Positions 43,748-52,721 are shown, counted from the first letter of the stretch. The stretch: 64,000 nt of DNA from Terriglobia bacterium (GCA_020073495.1 JAIQFD010000002.1:736854-800853); one strand, 5' to 3'. Numbers and translations: made by a program. Notes: a model not told the origin generated them from the sequence alone.

Positions 43748-43880
43748 GCCATGATCCTCGCTCCGGAGGGCGACATCGACGCCTCGTATCTTCCCGCGGA
43801 GATCCGTGATTTCGAGCAAGCCAAGCCGGTCGAGCCCATGGCGACTGCTTTCCGCGCTCCTGCAAAATGCAGCGCCCCCT
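43748..43880 (+). pseudogene. Fragment of a sigma-54 response regulator gene
   Basis: Reads MILAPEGDIDASYLPAEIRD, then FEQAKPVEPMA, which matches MILSPEGDIDVAYLPEEIRD, then YEQAKPPEAPM, of the 40348 protein. It lacks the rest of the gene and has no start or stop context. It is a partial, diverged duplicate lying about 2.2 kb from the intact gene, between the kinase and the GcvH-like gene. Confidence 0.8.
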
Positions 43881-44000
43881 AGCAAAACGCTAATCACAAT
43901 CCAGAGTCTGCCCTCCTGACCTCTCGTAACTCCTTTCCCTCCACCACATTCGGAGTGCGCCCCAACGTGCACTGTTTACGAGTGGAGTTTGGAGGCGCAT

Positions 44001-44669
44001 ATGTCGATTCTGTTCGTACTGCTCACATTCTTGCTGATCATGGTGATCACCTACTTCATCAGGGGCAGGGATGAGCGGGTGCTGGCAGCGAAGACGGTGT
44101 TGGCCACGGCCACGCCCGCCCAGCCGGTCATGACCCGCGAGATGGGTTTCGACCTTCCGCGCGGCTACTTCTTCCATCCTGGTCATACCTGGGCCATCGA
44201 CGAAGGCCACCAGAACGCGCGCATCGGCCTCGACGGCTTTGCCGCCAACCTGTTCGGCAAGGCGGAGCGCATCGAGGTCGCTGCCCTGAACCGCTGGGTC
44301 CGCCAGGGCCAGAAGCTCTGGAGCGTCACCTTTGACGGCCAGACCGTGGACATGCTTTCCCCCGTCGAGGGGGTGCTCATCTCGGTCAACAACAGTGTCC
44401 TCAAGGACCCCGAGTTGGCGCTGAAGGACCCCTACAAGGAAGGCTGGATCTGCGTCATCAAGTCGCCCGAGATCAACACCAATCTGAAGAACCTGGTGCA
44501 GGGACCGATGGTCGCTCCCTGGATGCAGAGCACTCTCAGCCGTCTGGCTTCGATGACGGCCCAGAGCGCCGCCGTCATGCAGGATGGCGGGCAACCGGTC
44601 GCCGGTTTACTGAAGAAGGTGGACGCCGATCTCCAGCGCCGCATCGTCAGGGAATTCTTCCTGACCTAG
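44001..44669 (+). CDS. GcvH-like lipoyl-fold protein without lipoyl lysine
   Basis: 222 residues: N-terminal transmembrane helix (ILFVLLTFLLIMVITYFI) and a GcvH-like hammerhead (GYFFHPGHTWAIDEGHQNAR; GLDGFAANLFGKAERIEV; LWSVTFDGQTVDMLSPVEGV). In genuine GcvH the sequence around SVK carries the lipoyl-Lys; here it reads SVTFDG, so lipoylation is not expected. GGAGG is 6 bases before the ATG at 44001. It precedes the HybA/HybB-like genes, with which it probably forms a membrane redox complex; this is inference from context. Confidence 0.82.
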   Translation: MSILFVLLTFLLIMVITYFIRGRDERVLAAKTVLATATPAQPVMTREMGFDLPRGYFFHPGHTWAIDEGHQNARIGLDGFAANLFGKAERIEVAALNRWVRQGQKLWSVTFDGQTVDMLSPVEGVLISVNNSVLKDPELALKDPYKEGWICVIKSPEINTNLKNLVQGPMVAPWMQSTLSRLASMTAQSAAVMQDGGQPVAGLLKKVDADLQRRIVREFFLT

Positions 44670-44701
44670 GGCTCGGCCAGAACGCATGAGGAGGCATGAC
44701 C

Positions 44702-45463
44702 ATGGAAACCAGATCGAACGCGTTGCTGATCGACATCACCAAGTGCATCGGCTGCCAGGCCTGCGAGCAGAAGTGCAAGGAGATCCACGGCTTCCCGCCA
44801 GAGCACGAGACCGCGCTCTCGGCCACGGCCCTCACCGTGGTGCAGGAGCGTGGCGGAAAGTTTGTCCGCCGGCAGTGCATGCATTGCGAGAACCCGGCCT
44901 GCGTCTCGGCGTGTCCCGTCGGCGCGTTGACGAAAACGGCTCAGGGCGCGGTGCGTTACGCCGGCGGTAAGTGCATCGGCTGCCGCTATTGCATGATCGC
45001 CTGCCCCTTCGAGGTCCCCAAGTACGAGTGGAGCAAGCTGGCGCCCTACGTCACCAAGTGCGACATGTGCGCCGAGCGTGTACTCGCCGGCAAGCCCACC
45101 GCCTGCGCTGAGGTCTGTCCCGTCGGGGCGACCATCTTCGGGGACCGTGAAGAACTGCTGGCCGAGGCGCACAAGCGTATCGCCGAGAACCCCGCCTACG
45201 TGCGCAAGATCTACGGCGAGATGGAAGTGGGCGGCACTTCGGTCTTCTACATCTCCGATGTGCCTTTCGAAGCGCTGGGCTTCGTGACCGCGCCCATGAT
45301 GCAACCGCTGCCCACTTTGAGCGCGGCCGCCCTGGGTGAAGTGCCCACGGTCGTCCTGGTGGGCGGATCCCTGCTCTCCGGCCTCTACTGGTTCACCCAG
45401 CGCAAGCGCGAGGTGGCGCTGGCCGAAAGCCGCGCGACCGAGTCCAACGAGGAAAGGAGCTGA
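44702..45463 (+). CDS. HybA-like Fe-S electron-transfer subunit
   Basis: 253 residues with four Cys clusters typical of the DmsB/HybA ferredoxin family: CIGCQACEQKC, CMHCENPACVSACP, CIGCRYCMIACP, and CDMC with CAEVCP. A C-terminal hydrophobic segment (VPTVVLVGGSLLSGLYWF) anchors it. It would carry electrons between a membrane quinone module and a catalytic subunit. No catalytic subunit is in the window. The ATG at 44702 is better placed for AGGAGG than the ATG at 44696. It sits 3 bp before the HybB-like gene. Confidence 0.9.
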   Translation: METRSNALLIDITKCIGCQACEQKCKEIHGFPPEHETALSATALTVVQERGGKFVRRQCMHCENPACVSACPVGALTKTAQGAVRYAGGKCIGCRYCMIACPFEVPKYEWSKLAPYVTKCDMCAERVLAGKPTACAEVCPVGATIFGDREELLAEAHKRIAENPAYVRKIYGEMEVGGTSVFYISDVPFEALGFVTAPMMQPLPTLSAAALGEVPTVVLVGGSLLSGLYWFTQRKREVALAESRATESNEERS

Positions 45464-45466
45464 GCC

Positions 45467-46669
45467 ATGTCGCACAAGATTGCAGACAAGATCACGTTGT
45501 GGCGAGTGCTGGTCGGCATCATCTTCGCCGCCGGCATCTGGGCCACCTATCTCCGCTTCGTCAAAGGCTTCGCGGTGGCCACCAACATGTCGAACGCGCA
45601 GCCCTGGGGCATCTGGGTCGGCGTGGCGACGCTCTGCGGTGTCGGACTTTCTGCCGGCGGCTTCGCCATCGCCGGCGCGGTGTACCTGCTGGGCATGGAG
45701 CGCTACCGCCCCATCCTGCGGGCGGCCGTCATGATCGCCTTCCTTGGCTACCTGTCGGTGTGCCTGGGATACGCCTGGGAGCTGGGTCTGCCCTGGAATT
45801 TCTGGCATCCCATCGTCATGTGGAACCGTAACTCGGTGCTCTTCGAAGTGGTCTGGTGCATCATGCTCTACACCACCGTGCTGGCGCTGGAGTTCTCCCC
45901 CGCCCTGGCAGAGAAGATCCCCTGGAAGCCGGTTCGCGAGTGGTACCTGGCCTGGCAGCATCGCATCCTCATCGCACTGGTGCTGGTCGGCGTGCTGCTC
46001 TCCTCCCTACACCAGTCCTTCCTGGGCGGGCTGTTCATCATCTTCAAGGGCAAGATGTATCCCCTCTGGTACAGCAACTACCAGACGACGCTCTTCTATA
46101 TGTCCGCCATCCCCGCCGGCATGGCCATGATCATCATGGCGCTGTATCTCTGCGTACGCTCGCTGCATGTGCGCATCGATCTGCGCATCCTGGATGAGCT
46201 CAGCCGGATGATCACCCCCATTCTCGTGATCTTCGCGCTGTTCCGCTTCGCCGATCTGGCCAAGCAGAATGCGCTCCCCTACATGTTCCGGCCGGTGGAA
46301 GAAACCGCATACTTCTGGCTGGAGATTGCACTGTTCATCGCCGCGCCGCTGGTGCTGTTCAACCTGCGGCGTGTGCGGCAGGCGCCCATCGGGTTGTATT
46401 GGGCGAGCGCGGTCACGGTCGCCGGCTTCATGGTTCATCGTATCAATGTCTCTATCACCTCGCTGGAGCGGGCTACGCAGGCCCACTACGTGCCCAAGTG
46501 GCCGGAAATGGCGGTGACCATCATGCTGGCTACGGCCGCGGTCTTGGCGTTCCGCTTGGCGGTCCTCCACCTGAAGATCTTCCCGCGGAGCGAGCCGCCG
46601 CGCGAGCTCCCGCACTTCCGCTACCCACAGCCTCGCGCCTATATGCCACAGGCTGGGGCCGCAGACTGA
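45467..46669 (+). CDS. HybB/NrfD-family membrane quinone subunit
   Basis: 400 residues, about ten hydrophobic helices (ITLWRVLVGIIFAAGIWATY; VGVATLCGVGLSAGGFAIAG; LIALVLVGVLLSSLHQSFLG). The order and Gly/His features are those of HybB, which passes electrons between the Fe-S subunit and menaquinone. Together with the 44702 gene it is a hydrogenase-2-type electron module, but no hydrogenase large or small subunit is present. Start overlaps the end of the previous gene region by 3 bp spacing. Confidence 0.9.
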   Translation: MSHKIADKITLWRVLVGIIFAAGIWATYLRFVKGFAVATNMSNAQPWGIWVGVATLCGVGLSAGGFAIAGAVYLLGMERYRPILRAAVMIAFLGYLSVCLGYAWELGLPWNFWHPIVMWNRNSVLFEVVWCIMLYTTVLALEFSPALAEKIPWKPVREWYLAWQHRILIALVLVGVLLSSLHQSFLGGLFIIFKGKMYPLWYSNYQTTLFYMSAIPAGMAMIIMALYLCVRSLHVRIDLRILDELSRMITPILVIFALFRFADLAKQNALPYMFRPVEETAYFWLEIALFIAAPLVLFNLRRVRQAPIGLYWASAVTVAGFMVHRINVSITSLERATQAHYVPKWPEMAVTIMLATAAVLAFRLAVLHLKIFPRSEPPRELPHFRYPQPRAYMPQAGAAD

Positions 46670-46683
46670 CCGACTACTGGTTC

Positions 46684-46708
46684 GGGGGCCCGCGTCACCG
46701 GGCCCCCG
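46684..46708 (+). other. GC-rich hairpin between hybB-like and dehydrogenase-like genes
   Basis: GGGGGCCCG and CGGGCCCCC pair around a 6-base loop, 12 bases before the next start codon and overlapping its ribosome-site region. It could reduce read-through or translation. Confidence 0.5.
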
Positions 46709-46720
46709 GGGAGGTTCACC

Positions 46721-48001
46721 ATGATCTCCAACGAGCTGCTCCCCGCGCACATCGCAGCGGAAGAAGAATCCTTCGATCCATTCGTCCAGGCCACCTTGCA
46801 CTTCGAGACGGCTGCACGCGCACTCGATCTTGAGGATTGGATCGTCGAGCGCCTGCGCCATCCCGAGCGCGAGCTCTCGGTCAATCTGCCCCTGGTCTCC
46901 GACGCCGGCCAGGCTCTGACCATCACCGGCTACCGCGTCCAGCACTGCACCTGGCAGGGGCCGACCCTCGGGGGCGTGCGTTTTGCTCCCGACGTCCACC
47001 TCAACCAGGTTCGGGCTGCCGCCATGACCACCACCTGGGAGTGCGCGCTATTTGATTTGCCGTTCGGTGGCAGCGCCGGCGCCGTGGTCTGCGATCCGCA
47101 GAAGCTCAGCGAGCGCGAGCTGCGCGACGTCACCAAGGAGTACGTCTATGCCCTGCGCGGTATCGCTGGGCCCATGACCGACGTCCTGGCGCCCGGCATC
47201 GGCAGCAACCCCCAGACCGCCGCCTGGATGTTCGACGGCTTCATCCGCGCCGCTGGACACATCGAAGCCGGTGTCGTGACCGGCAAACCCGAGGGGCTCT
47301 GGGGACTGCCCGGATACGATGCGCTGGTCGCTCGCAGCCTCTTCCTCTTGCTCGAGCGAGTGCTGGTGGAGCGAGGCCGCCACCTGCGCGAGTCGACCAT
47401 CGCCGTGCAGGGCTTCGGCAAGATCGGCGCTGCGGCCGCCCGCCTCCTGCACGCTGCCGGCGCTCGCATCGTCGGCATCGCCGACATCTCCGGCGGCCTG
47501 TACAACGAGCGCGGTCTGGACGTCGAGGGACTCCAATCTTACGTCGAGACCAACCACATCATGTTCGGCTTCCCCGGCGCCTCCACGGTCGCCAACGAGG
47601 ACGTTCTCGAGGCGCCCTGCGACCTGCTGCTTGCCGCCGCCGCGGAGCACCAGCTCACCTCCGCCAACGCCGGCAAAGTCCGCGCCGGCGTAGTGGTGGA
47701 GGCCGTCAAGGAGACCATTACCCCGGCGGCCGATCACATCTTCGAGGATCGCGATGTGCTGGTGGTCCCCGACATTCTTGCCAATTCCACCCGCCTGCTG
47801 GCCTCTGTGGTCGAGTGGTCGCGGAACCAGCGCGGCGTCTGCCGCCTGAACGGAGAAGTCGAGGCGCACATCAAGGATTGCATCCAGAAAGCCTATCTCG
47901 CGGTGCACGATGCCGCGGCACGCGAGCATATCTCCCTGCGCCGTGCTGCCCACCTGCTCGCCGTGGAACGCGTGGCCTCGGCCCTCCGCTTACGGCACTG
48001 A
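46721..48001 (+). CDS. Glu/Leu/Phe/Val dehydrogenase homologue with lost catalytic residues
   Basis: 426 residues, the full length of the family. The GDH fold is clear: GGVRFAPDVHLNQVRAAAMT, PFGGSAGAVVCDP, GIGSNPQTAAWMFDG, and NAD-binding GFGKIGAAAARLL. Yet the conserved catalytic Lys of PxGGxKGG is Ala (PFGGSAGA), the MTWK Lys is Glu (TTWECA) and the active-site Asp of APD is Gly (APGIGS). Activity as an amino-acid dehydrogenase is thus unlikely; binding or regulation is more plausible. GGGGAGG precedes the ATG. It follows the HybA/B genes and may be co-transcribed. Confidence 0.85.
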   Translation: MISNELLPAHIAAEEESFDPFVQATLHFETAARALDLEDWIVERLRHPERELSVNLPLVSDAGQALTITGYRVQHCTWQGPTLGGVRFAPDVHLNQVRAAAMTTTWECALFDLPFGGSAGAVVCDPQKLSERELRDVTKEYVYALRGIAGPMTDVLAPGIGSNPQTAAWMFDGFIRAAGHIEAGVVTGKPEGLWGLPGYDALVARSLFLLLERVLVERGRHLRESTIAVQGFGKIGAAAARLLHAAGARIVGIADISGGLYNERGLDVEGLQSYVETNHIMFGFPGASTVANEDVLEAPCDLLLAAAAEHQLTSANAGKVRAGVVVEAVKETITPAADHIFEDRDVLVVPDILANSTRLLASVVEWSRNQRGVCRLNGEVEAHIKDCIQKAYLAVHDAAAREHISLRRAAHLLAVERVASALRLRH

Positions 48002-48019
48002 CAGCAACGATGGTTGCGC

Positions 48020-48049
48020 GGGGCGGGTCTCCGACCCGCCCCTTTTCTT
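48020..48049 (+). terminator. Strong intrinsic terminator
   Basis: GGGGCGGGTC, a 3-base loop, GACCCGCCCC and TTTTCTT: ten-base stem after the dehydrogenase-like gene. Confidence 0.93.
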
Positions 48050-48206
48050 GATTTCGGCCTCAGCATTTTGCTCGCCGCAATCCGCACCTCTACGTGTGCA
48101 ACCTGTAGAACCGCCCGAACTTACGCGGCATTTCGTAATTAAAGTCCGAGTTTTCCACATAATTTTCCACAGCGATGTTGAAAATTCCCGAGTACAGATA
48201 TGCCTC

Positions 48207-48950
48207 CTACTCCAGGGCAAATGTCATGGAAACACTCGCGCTCACCGAAATCTGCCCCGGAGCCAGGTTGCCGCTTTCCGGTGAAGGCCCCGGACCGGAA
48301 TTCTGGATCACGTTTTGGGACATGTATCCGCCGCGGCTTCCCCACCACGCCCCATACCCTGACCACCAGCCTTGTCCGCCTTCACTGATGGTCAGCACTT
48401 TCCCTACTGTCCGTCCGGCGTCGGTGGCCAGTGCGTCCGCCTTCTCTTTGGCGGCTTTGATCGCCAGCGTGCGCGCCTGGTCCCGATACTTGCGCATTTC
48501 CGTCGTACGGAAATCGATTCCGTGGACATGGTTTACTCCGGCGTCCAGTACGTCTGACAGCAAACCTTCGAACTGGCTTATGTTCTTCAAGCGCACCACG
48601 ATCGAACGTCGCACGACGTATCCCAGCAACTGGCCGGTGACTTCCTCGTCTCGATAGTGCGGTTCGATTTGCAGGTAATCGGTCTGGATATGTTGCGGTT
48701 CGACTCCGTGTCGTCTGCAAACGGCTGTCGCCTCTTTGATGATCTTGTCGTTGGCCGCTTTCGCGGTTTTGAGAACCTTGTCGGCGGTTTGGACTCCCAG
48801 TGTCAGAACTACTTCATCCGGTATCACCCGCACATCCGCCTGGCCGCTGACCGAAATGCTTGGTGGAATCTGCTGGACTTGAGCGAACACCGCTGCAGTG
48901 CAAAGTAAGAGTATCCCCAGAACAAGCGTGCTGAACTGTCTGCCTGGCAT
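48207..48950 (-). CDS. SIMPL-domain (DUF541) exported protein
   Basis: 247 residues: signal peptide (VLGILLLCTAAVFAQ) then a SIMPL domain (ISVSGQADVRVIPDEVVLTL; YVVRRSIVVRLKNISQFEGL; ARTLAIKAAKEKADALATDA; MTFALE end). These periplasmic proteins form oligomers and are linked to envelope or oxidative stress, but the mechanism is unknown. The C-terminus has a Trp/Tyr/Gly stretch (GGQGWWSGYGAWWG). Confidence 0.9.
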   Translation of the reverse strand: MPGRQFSTLVLGILLLCTAAVFAQVQQIPPSISVSGQADVRVIPDEVVLTLGVQTADKVLKTAKAANDKIIKEATAVCRRHGVEPQHIQTDYLQIEPHYRDEEVTGQLLGYVVRRSIVVRLKNISQFEGLLSDVLDAGVNHVHGIDFRTTEMRKYRDQARTLAIKAAKEKADALATDAGRTVGKVLTISEGGQGWWSGYGAWWGSRGGYMSQNVIQNSGPGPSPESGNLAPGQISVSASVSMTFALE

Positions 48951-49356
48951 AGGCGCCTCCGGTTCAAACTGCCCTTCAGAGAGTTCATGATTCTAGCAGC
49001 CAGAAATCCGATGAGCCGGATCGGGAAACTTCTGGTAACCATGGGTGTGACCGCCGTTATCTTGCGGTTCCCGCGCTACGCGCTATGCTGCGCTCGTAGA
49101 TCGGGGTGGAAAATCACCCTGCGGATCTGCAACGGTCGCAAGCGCAATCACGCAATCGCAGACCGCGCGAAGCCACTTCGGCCTCCACGGTCATTCCGGC
49201 GACCTGGCTCGATCCGCCGGCGGGTCTTCCGCCCCGTTCGCTTCCCCTCGATTACCTTCTGGACCCCATAGTAACCATGCTCCTGGTGCCCCTCGTTATC
49301 TTGAAGCGGTCCGGGATTCGATCCATCATCCGCGCATGACATGGTGGGGGTGGAAG
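48951..49356. other. Intergenic gap without recognised gene
   Basis: About 405 bp. No convincing frame, RNA or terminator is seen. Confidence 0.4.
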
Positions 49357-49494
49357 ATGAAACCGGTGATCATTTGCTATCACTGTCGCAAACGCGTCAG
49401 TGAACAGGAGATCGCTGCGGGTCTGCACAGTCACTATGACCAGCAGGACGAACGGGCACTCGCACCCGCGACGGAATCCAAGGCCAACCCATAA
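49357..49494 (+). CDS. Small protein with one CxxC knuckle
   Basis: 45 residues: KPVIICYHCRKRVSEQEIAA, then a polar tail. A GGTGG sequence precedes the ATG. The CxxC could bind zinc together with nearby His. Too short to name. Confidence 0.45.
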   Translation: MKPVIICYHCRKRVSEQEIAAGLHSHYDQQDERALAPATESKANP

Positions 49495-49561
49495 CTCGGT
49501 CTCGGCCTCCGCTTCCATCCCCTACCGCCAGCCAAGGGCGGCTGCACGGGTAGAACGGGTG

Positions 49562-49618
49562 TCATCCTGAGCGAGGTGCGCCGGGGTTTCGCGCACCGAG
49601 TCGAAGGACCTCTATTTC
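49562..49618. repeat. REP-like repeat (CATCCTGAGCG ... GAGTCGAAGGA)
   Basis: Palindrome-centred repeat with CATCCTGAGCGAGG and GAGTCGAAGGACCTCTA on either side of a GCGC hairpin. Related copies occur near 56353, 56893, 60698, 63066-63135 and 63479-63526. Confidence 0.65.
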
Positions 49619-49650
49619 CAAAGCCGCTGTGGGTTCCCGCCGGAGAACGC

Positions 49651-50382
49651 CTACCCCAGCCCTAATCCCCCGTCCACCGCCAGCGTCTGCCCGGTGATGA
49701 ACCGCGGCGCCGTGGCGAAGAACATGACCGCCGCGGCCACTTCCCCCGCTTCGCCGCTGCGTCGCATTGGAGTCTTCCTGGCCAGCCTGCGGAAAAACGC
49801 CTTGTCGCCCTCGTCCATGTCGATCATCCCGGGCGCCACGCAGTTCACCGCGACCTCTGGCGCCAGCGCCTTGGCCATCACCTGCGTCAGCATGATCAGC
49901 GCCGCCTTGGACGCGCAATAGTGCGCGTGCGTCGCCCACGGCTGCAGGCCGCCTAGCGACCCCAGATTAACGATCCTTCCTCGCCGCTCGCGCACCGTCT
50001 CGAGCGCCGCCCGGCTCACCAGGAACGCCCCGCGCGCATTGGTGGCGAAGATGTTGTCCCACTGCTGGACCGTGATCTCCTCGAACCGCGCCGTTTCGTA
50101 CACCGCCGCATTGTTCACCAGCACGTCGATGCCGCGGAACTCGCGCACCACCGCGCGCACCGCTGCAATCACGCTCTTGGGCTCGCGGACATCGCAGCGC
50201 ACCGACAGGCCCTGCGCCCCCGCCGCACCGACCTCCGCCAGCGTCCGCCGCGCATCCCGCTCGGAACCCAGGTACGTGATGGCGACATTCGCCCCTGCGC
50301 GCGCCGCTTCCAGCGCGATCTCCCGCCCGATGCGCCGCGCCGCCCCCGTCACCAGCACCGTCTTGCCCTTCAGTCCAGCCAT
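49651..50382 (-). CDS. Short-chain dehydrogenase/reductase
   Basis: 243 residues: glycine-rich cofactor loop TGAARRIGREIAL, NNAA (VLVNNAAVYE), active-site Ser (VNLGSLGG), YxxxK (HYCASKAAL) and the PG motif (VAPGMIDMD). The family reduces ketones or alcohols or acts in fatty-acid synthesis; the substrate cannot be told. Divergent from the marR-like gene across a repeat-rich gap. Confidence 0.9.
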   Translation of the reverse strand: MAGLKGKTVLVTGAARRIGREIALEAARAGANVAITYLGSERDARRTLAEVGAAGAQGLSVRCDVREPKSVIAAVRAVVREFRGIDVLVNNAAVYETARFEEITVQQWDNIFATNARGAFLVSRAALETVRERRGRIVNLGSLGGLQPWATHAHYCASKAALIMLTQVMAKALAPEVAVNCVAPGMIDMDEGDKAFFRRLARKTPMRRSGEAGEVAAAVMFFATAPRFITGQTLAVDGGLGLG

Positions 50383-50459
50383 GCCCGCCGATTGTAAATG
50401 GAGGCCTCTCCTCTGTGCCCGTTCCTCCCTCTCCCTGGTGTCCTCTTCTGGTGGTCGGC

Positions 50460-50510
50460 TTTGCACTCTCGGCGATCCCGGCGATGTCGGCGGTCCCGGC
50501 GATCTTCGTT
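50460..50510. repeat. 9-bp tandem repeat array (GGCGATCCC-type)
   Basis: Imperfect tandem copies of a GGCGATCCC/GGCGATGTC/GGCGGTCCC unit in the 50383-50562 gap, followed by CGTTCTTTGTGGTGAG. The same array type recurs at 51773, 53196 and 54311. Confidence 0.7.
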
Positions 50511-50562
50511 GACTCGTTCTTTGTGGTGAGTCTTTTTCTTCCGATGCTTTAAGATTGAACCG

Positions 50563-51015
50563 ATGGGCCACTACAAGGGACGACCGCAGGAGAAGCGTGC
50601 GCTGGACGCCTACGTCAAGCTGCTGCGTGCCGCCGAGAGCGTCACTGCACACGTCAACCGCCGCCTCGATGCCGCCGGCCTCACCGTCAGCCAGTTCGGC
50701 GTTCTTGAGGCCCTCCACCATTTGGGCCCGCTGTTCCTCTCCGACCTTGCCCGCAAGATCCTTAAGACCAGCGGCAACCTGACCATGGTGGTGGACAACC
50801 TGGAAAAGCGCGGCCTGGCCTCCCGCTGCCCGGACGCCACCGACCGCCGCTTCGTGCGCGTCTCCCTCACGCCCCGGGGGAAGAAACTCATCGCCGGCCT
50901 GTTCCCCGCCCACGCTCGGGAGATCACCCGCGCCCTCTCCGCCCTCAGCCCCGCCCAACAGGCGACCCTGGCGGCCCTCTGCCGCAAGCTGGGCCTCGCC
51001 CAAAAGCGCCCCTGA
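50563..51015 (+). CDS. MarR-family transcriptional regulator
   Basis: 150 residues: dimer helices at both ends and a winged helix (LTVSQFGVLEALHHLGPLFL; LARKILKTSGNLTMVVDNLE, KRGLASRCPDATDRRFVRV wing). Typical MarR repressors respond to phenolic compounds or oxidants. The pirin gene follows 44 bp downstream and is its likely target. Confidence 0.93.
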   Translation: MGHYKGRPQEKRALDAYVKLLRAAESVTAHVNRRLDAAGLTVSQFGVLEALHHLGPLFLSDLARKILKTSGNLTMVVDNLEKRGLASRCPDATDRRFVRVSLTPRGKKLIAGLFPAHAREITRALSALSPAQQATLAALCRKLGLAQKRP

Positions 51016-51059
51016 ATCTATTTCAACGTTAAAGCATCTATATCCTTCGGGAGGCGAAC

Positions 51060-51764
51060 ATGATCACCATCCGTCCTGCTGGCGAACGCGGCCATTTCGA
51101 CCATGGCTGGCTGAACACCTGGCATACGTTTTCCTTTGCCGACTACCACGATCCGGCGCACCACCAGTTCCGAGCCCTGCGCGTCATCAACGAAGACTTT
51201 GTGCAGCCCGGCTACGGCTTCGGCACGCACCCGCACCGCGACATGGAGATCGTCACCTACGTGCTCGAGGGCGCGCTCTCCCACAAGGACAGCATGGGCA
51301 CCGGCTCCACCATCCGCCCCGGCGACGTCCAGCGCATGAGCGCCGGCACCGGCGTCCTGCACAGTGAGTACAACCATTCCAAACAGGAGCTTGTCCACCT
51401 GCTTCAGATCTGGATCTTTCCCGAGAAGAAGGAGCTCGAACCCAGCTACGAGCAGAAGACGTTCTCTCAGGACGACAAGCGCAATCGCCTGCGCCTGGTG
51501 GCCTCGCGCGACGGCCGCGACGGCTCTGTCACCATCCACCAGGACGCCAGCATCTACGCCGCCGTGCTCGACACCGGCGCCTCCGTCCGCCACCAGATCG
51601 CGCCCGGACGCCACGCCTGGGTTCAGGTCGCGCGCGGTTCGGTCACACTTAACGGAAAGACGCTGAACGCCGGCGACGGCGCCTCCGTCAGCGATGAGTC
51701 CGCTCTCCATCTCATCGGCGCGGAACCTCACCCCGCTGAGGTACTTGTCTTCGACCTTGCTTGA
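51060..51764 (+). CDS. Pirin-family (YhhW-like) protein
   Basis: 234 residues, bicupin fold. Metal-binding His/Glu: [18 protein letters not shown], and HSEYNH. YhhW has quercetin 2,3-dioxygenase activity in vitro. It is probably controlled by the upstream MarR-type protein; such pairs are common. Confidence 0.93.
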   Translation: MITIRPAGERGHFDHGWLNTWHTFSFADYHDPAHHQFRALRVINEDFVQPGYGFGTHPHRDMEIVTYVLEGALSHKDSMGTGSTIRPGDVQRMSAGTGVLHSEYNHSKQELVHLLQIWIFPEKKELEPSYEQKTFSQDDKRNRLRLVASRDGRDGSVTIHQDASIYAAVLDTGASVRHQIAPGRHAWVQVARGSVTLNGKTLNAGDGASVSDESALHLIGAEPHPAEVLVFDLA

Positions 51765-51772
51765 CTACATTC

Positions 51773-51800
51773 CCGGCGATCTCGGCGGTCTCGGCGATTT
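51773..51800. repeat. 9-bp tandem repeat array
   Basis: Short array of CCCGGCGAT/CTCGGCGGT/CTCGGCGAT between the pirin stop and the terminator. Confidence 0.65.
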
Positions 51801-51802
51801 AT

Positions 51803-51832
51803 GACGGGCGCTCTCGCCCGTCCTTTTTCTTT
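51803..51832 (+). terminator. Strong intrinsic terminator
   Basis: GACGGGCG-ctct-CGCCCGTC followed by CTTTTTCTTT ends the marR/pirin unit. Confidence 0.93.
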
Positions 51833-51873
51833 GCCTGATTTGCACGGATCCGCGTCCATCCGCGGAAAGGAAG

Positions 51874-52638
51874 TTATCGCCCCACGACTGCGAACACCGC
51901 TGTCGGCCCCAGCAGGAAGATTGCCCCGACCACGATCGAATACGCCGCCGCCAGGCCGGTCATCCACTGGAAGGCCCGCGGCCGCTGCGCCGACACCTTG
52001 ACCACCCCGGCCGCCACCGCGCATATCAGCGTATTCATCGCAATCATCCCCACGATGAAGGTGCCCAGGCCGAGCAGGCCCTTGGCCATGCCGCCCAGGT
52101 TGACCGCCAGCAGGAAGAGAAGGATCTGGCTGGGTGTCTCCGCGCCCAGGCCGTGGATCACCCCCACCGCGAAGGCCGGCGCTTTCCCGATCCCGTCACG
52201 AAAAAGTCCGTACCGCTCCACCGGAGCTCTCCTGAATGCCTTGCGCACGCGCCACGCTGCCCACAACACCGCGTTCACCAGCAGCACGATCCTGGTCCGC
52301 GGCGCATGCGCATGCCCGGCTCGCGGGACGATTGCGGTCCACAGGACGTAGAAGCCGAGCGCCAGCAGCGTCACCCCGACCACGCGCTCCATCCACGCGT
52401 CCATCCCCGCCGGCAAGGACTTCTGCAACAGGATGACCGCGGTCCCCAGCGCCGCCACCGTCGCCGCGTGCCCGGCGGCATAGAGCAGGCCCATCTTCAT
52501 CGCCTGCCGCGGGCTCTTCTCCACGCTGGCGATGTCGGTGATGGCCGCGACGTGGTCGTGATCGAAGCCGTGGCGGAATCCAAGCAACGCCGCCGAGATC
52601 AGCGCCAGATCCAACGCCAATGGGGTGGGGGCAGCCAT
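51874..52638 (-). CDS. Nickel/cobalt transporter-like protein (NiCoT/NicO)
   Basis: 254 residues with about six or seven hydrophobic helices. The signature GFRHGFDHDHVAAITDI is a variant of the NiCoT motif, and a second His/Glu pair is in VIHGLGAETPSQILLF. This implies transport of Ni2+ or Co2+, direction unclear. No urease or hydrogenase genes are adjacent. Confidence 0.85.
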   Translation of the reverse strand: MAAPTPLALDLALISAALLGFRHGFDHDHVAAITDIASVEKSPRQAMKMGLLYAAGHAATVAALGTAVILLQKSLPAGMDAWMERVVGVTLLALGFYVLWTAIVPRAGHAHAPRTRIVLLVNAVLWAAWRVRKAFRRAPVERYGLFRDGIGKAPAFAVGVIHGLGAETPSQILLFLLAVNLGGMAKGLLGLGTFIVGMIAMNTLICAVAAGVVKVSAQRPRAFQWMTGLAAAYSIVVGAIFLLGPTAVFAVVGR

Positions 52639-52693
52639 CGCGCCTGATTTTCCTCCGCCAGATTGTACCCGCCCCGCTGCCTTTGCCCGGAAT

Positions 52694-52721
52694 GAAAAAG
52701 GGAGACGCAGACACGTCTCCC
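52694..52721 (-). terminator. Intrinsic terminator for ferredoxin gene
   Basis: GGGAGACG/CGTCTCCC stem with a 6-base loop; on the minus strand it ends in TTTTTC. Confidence 0.88.
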
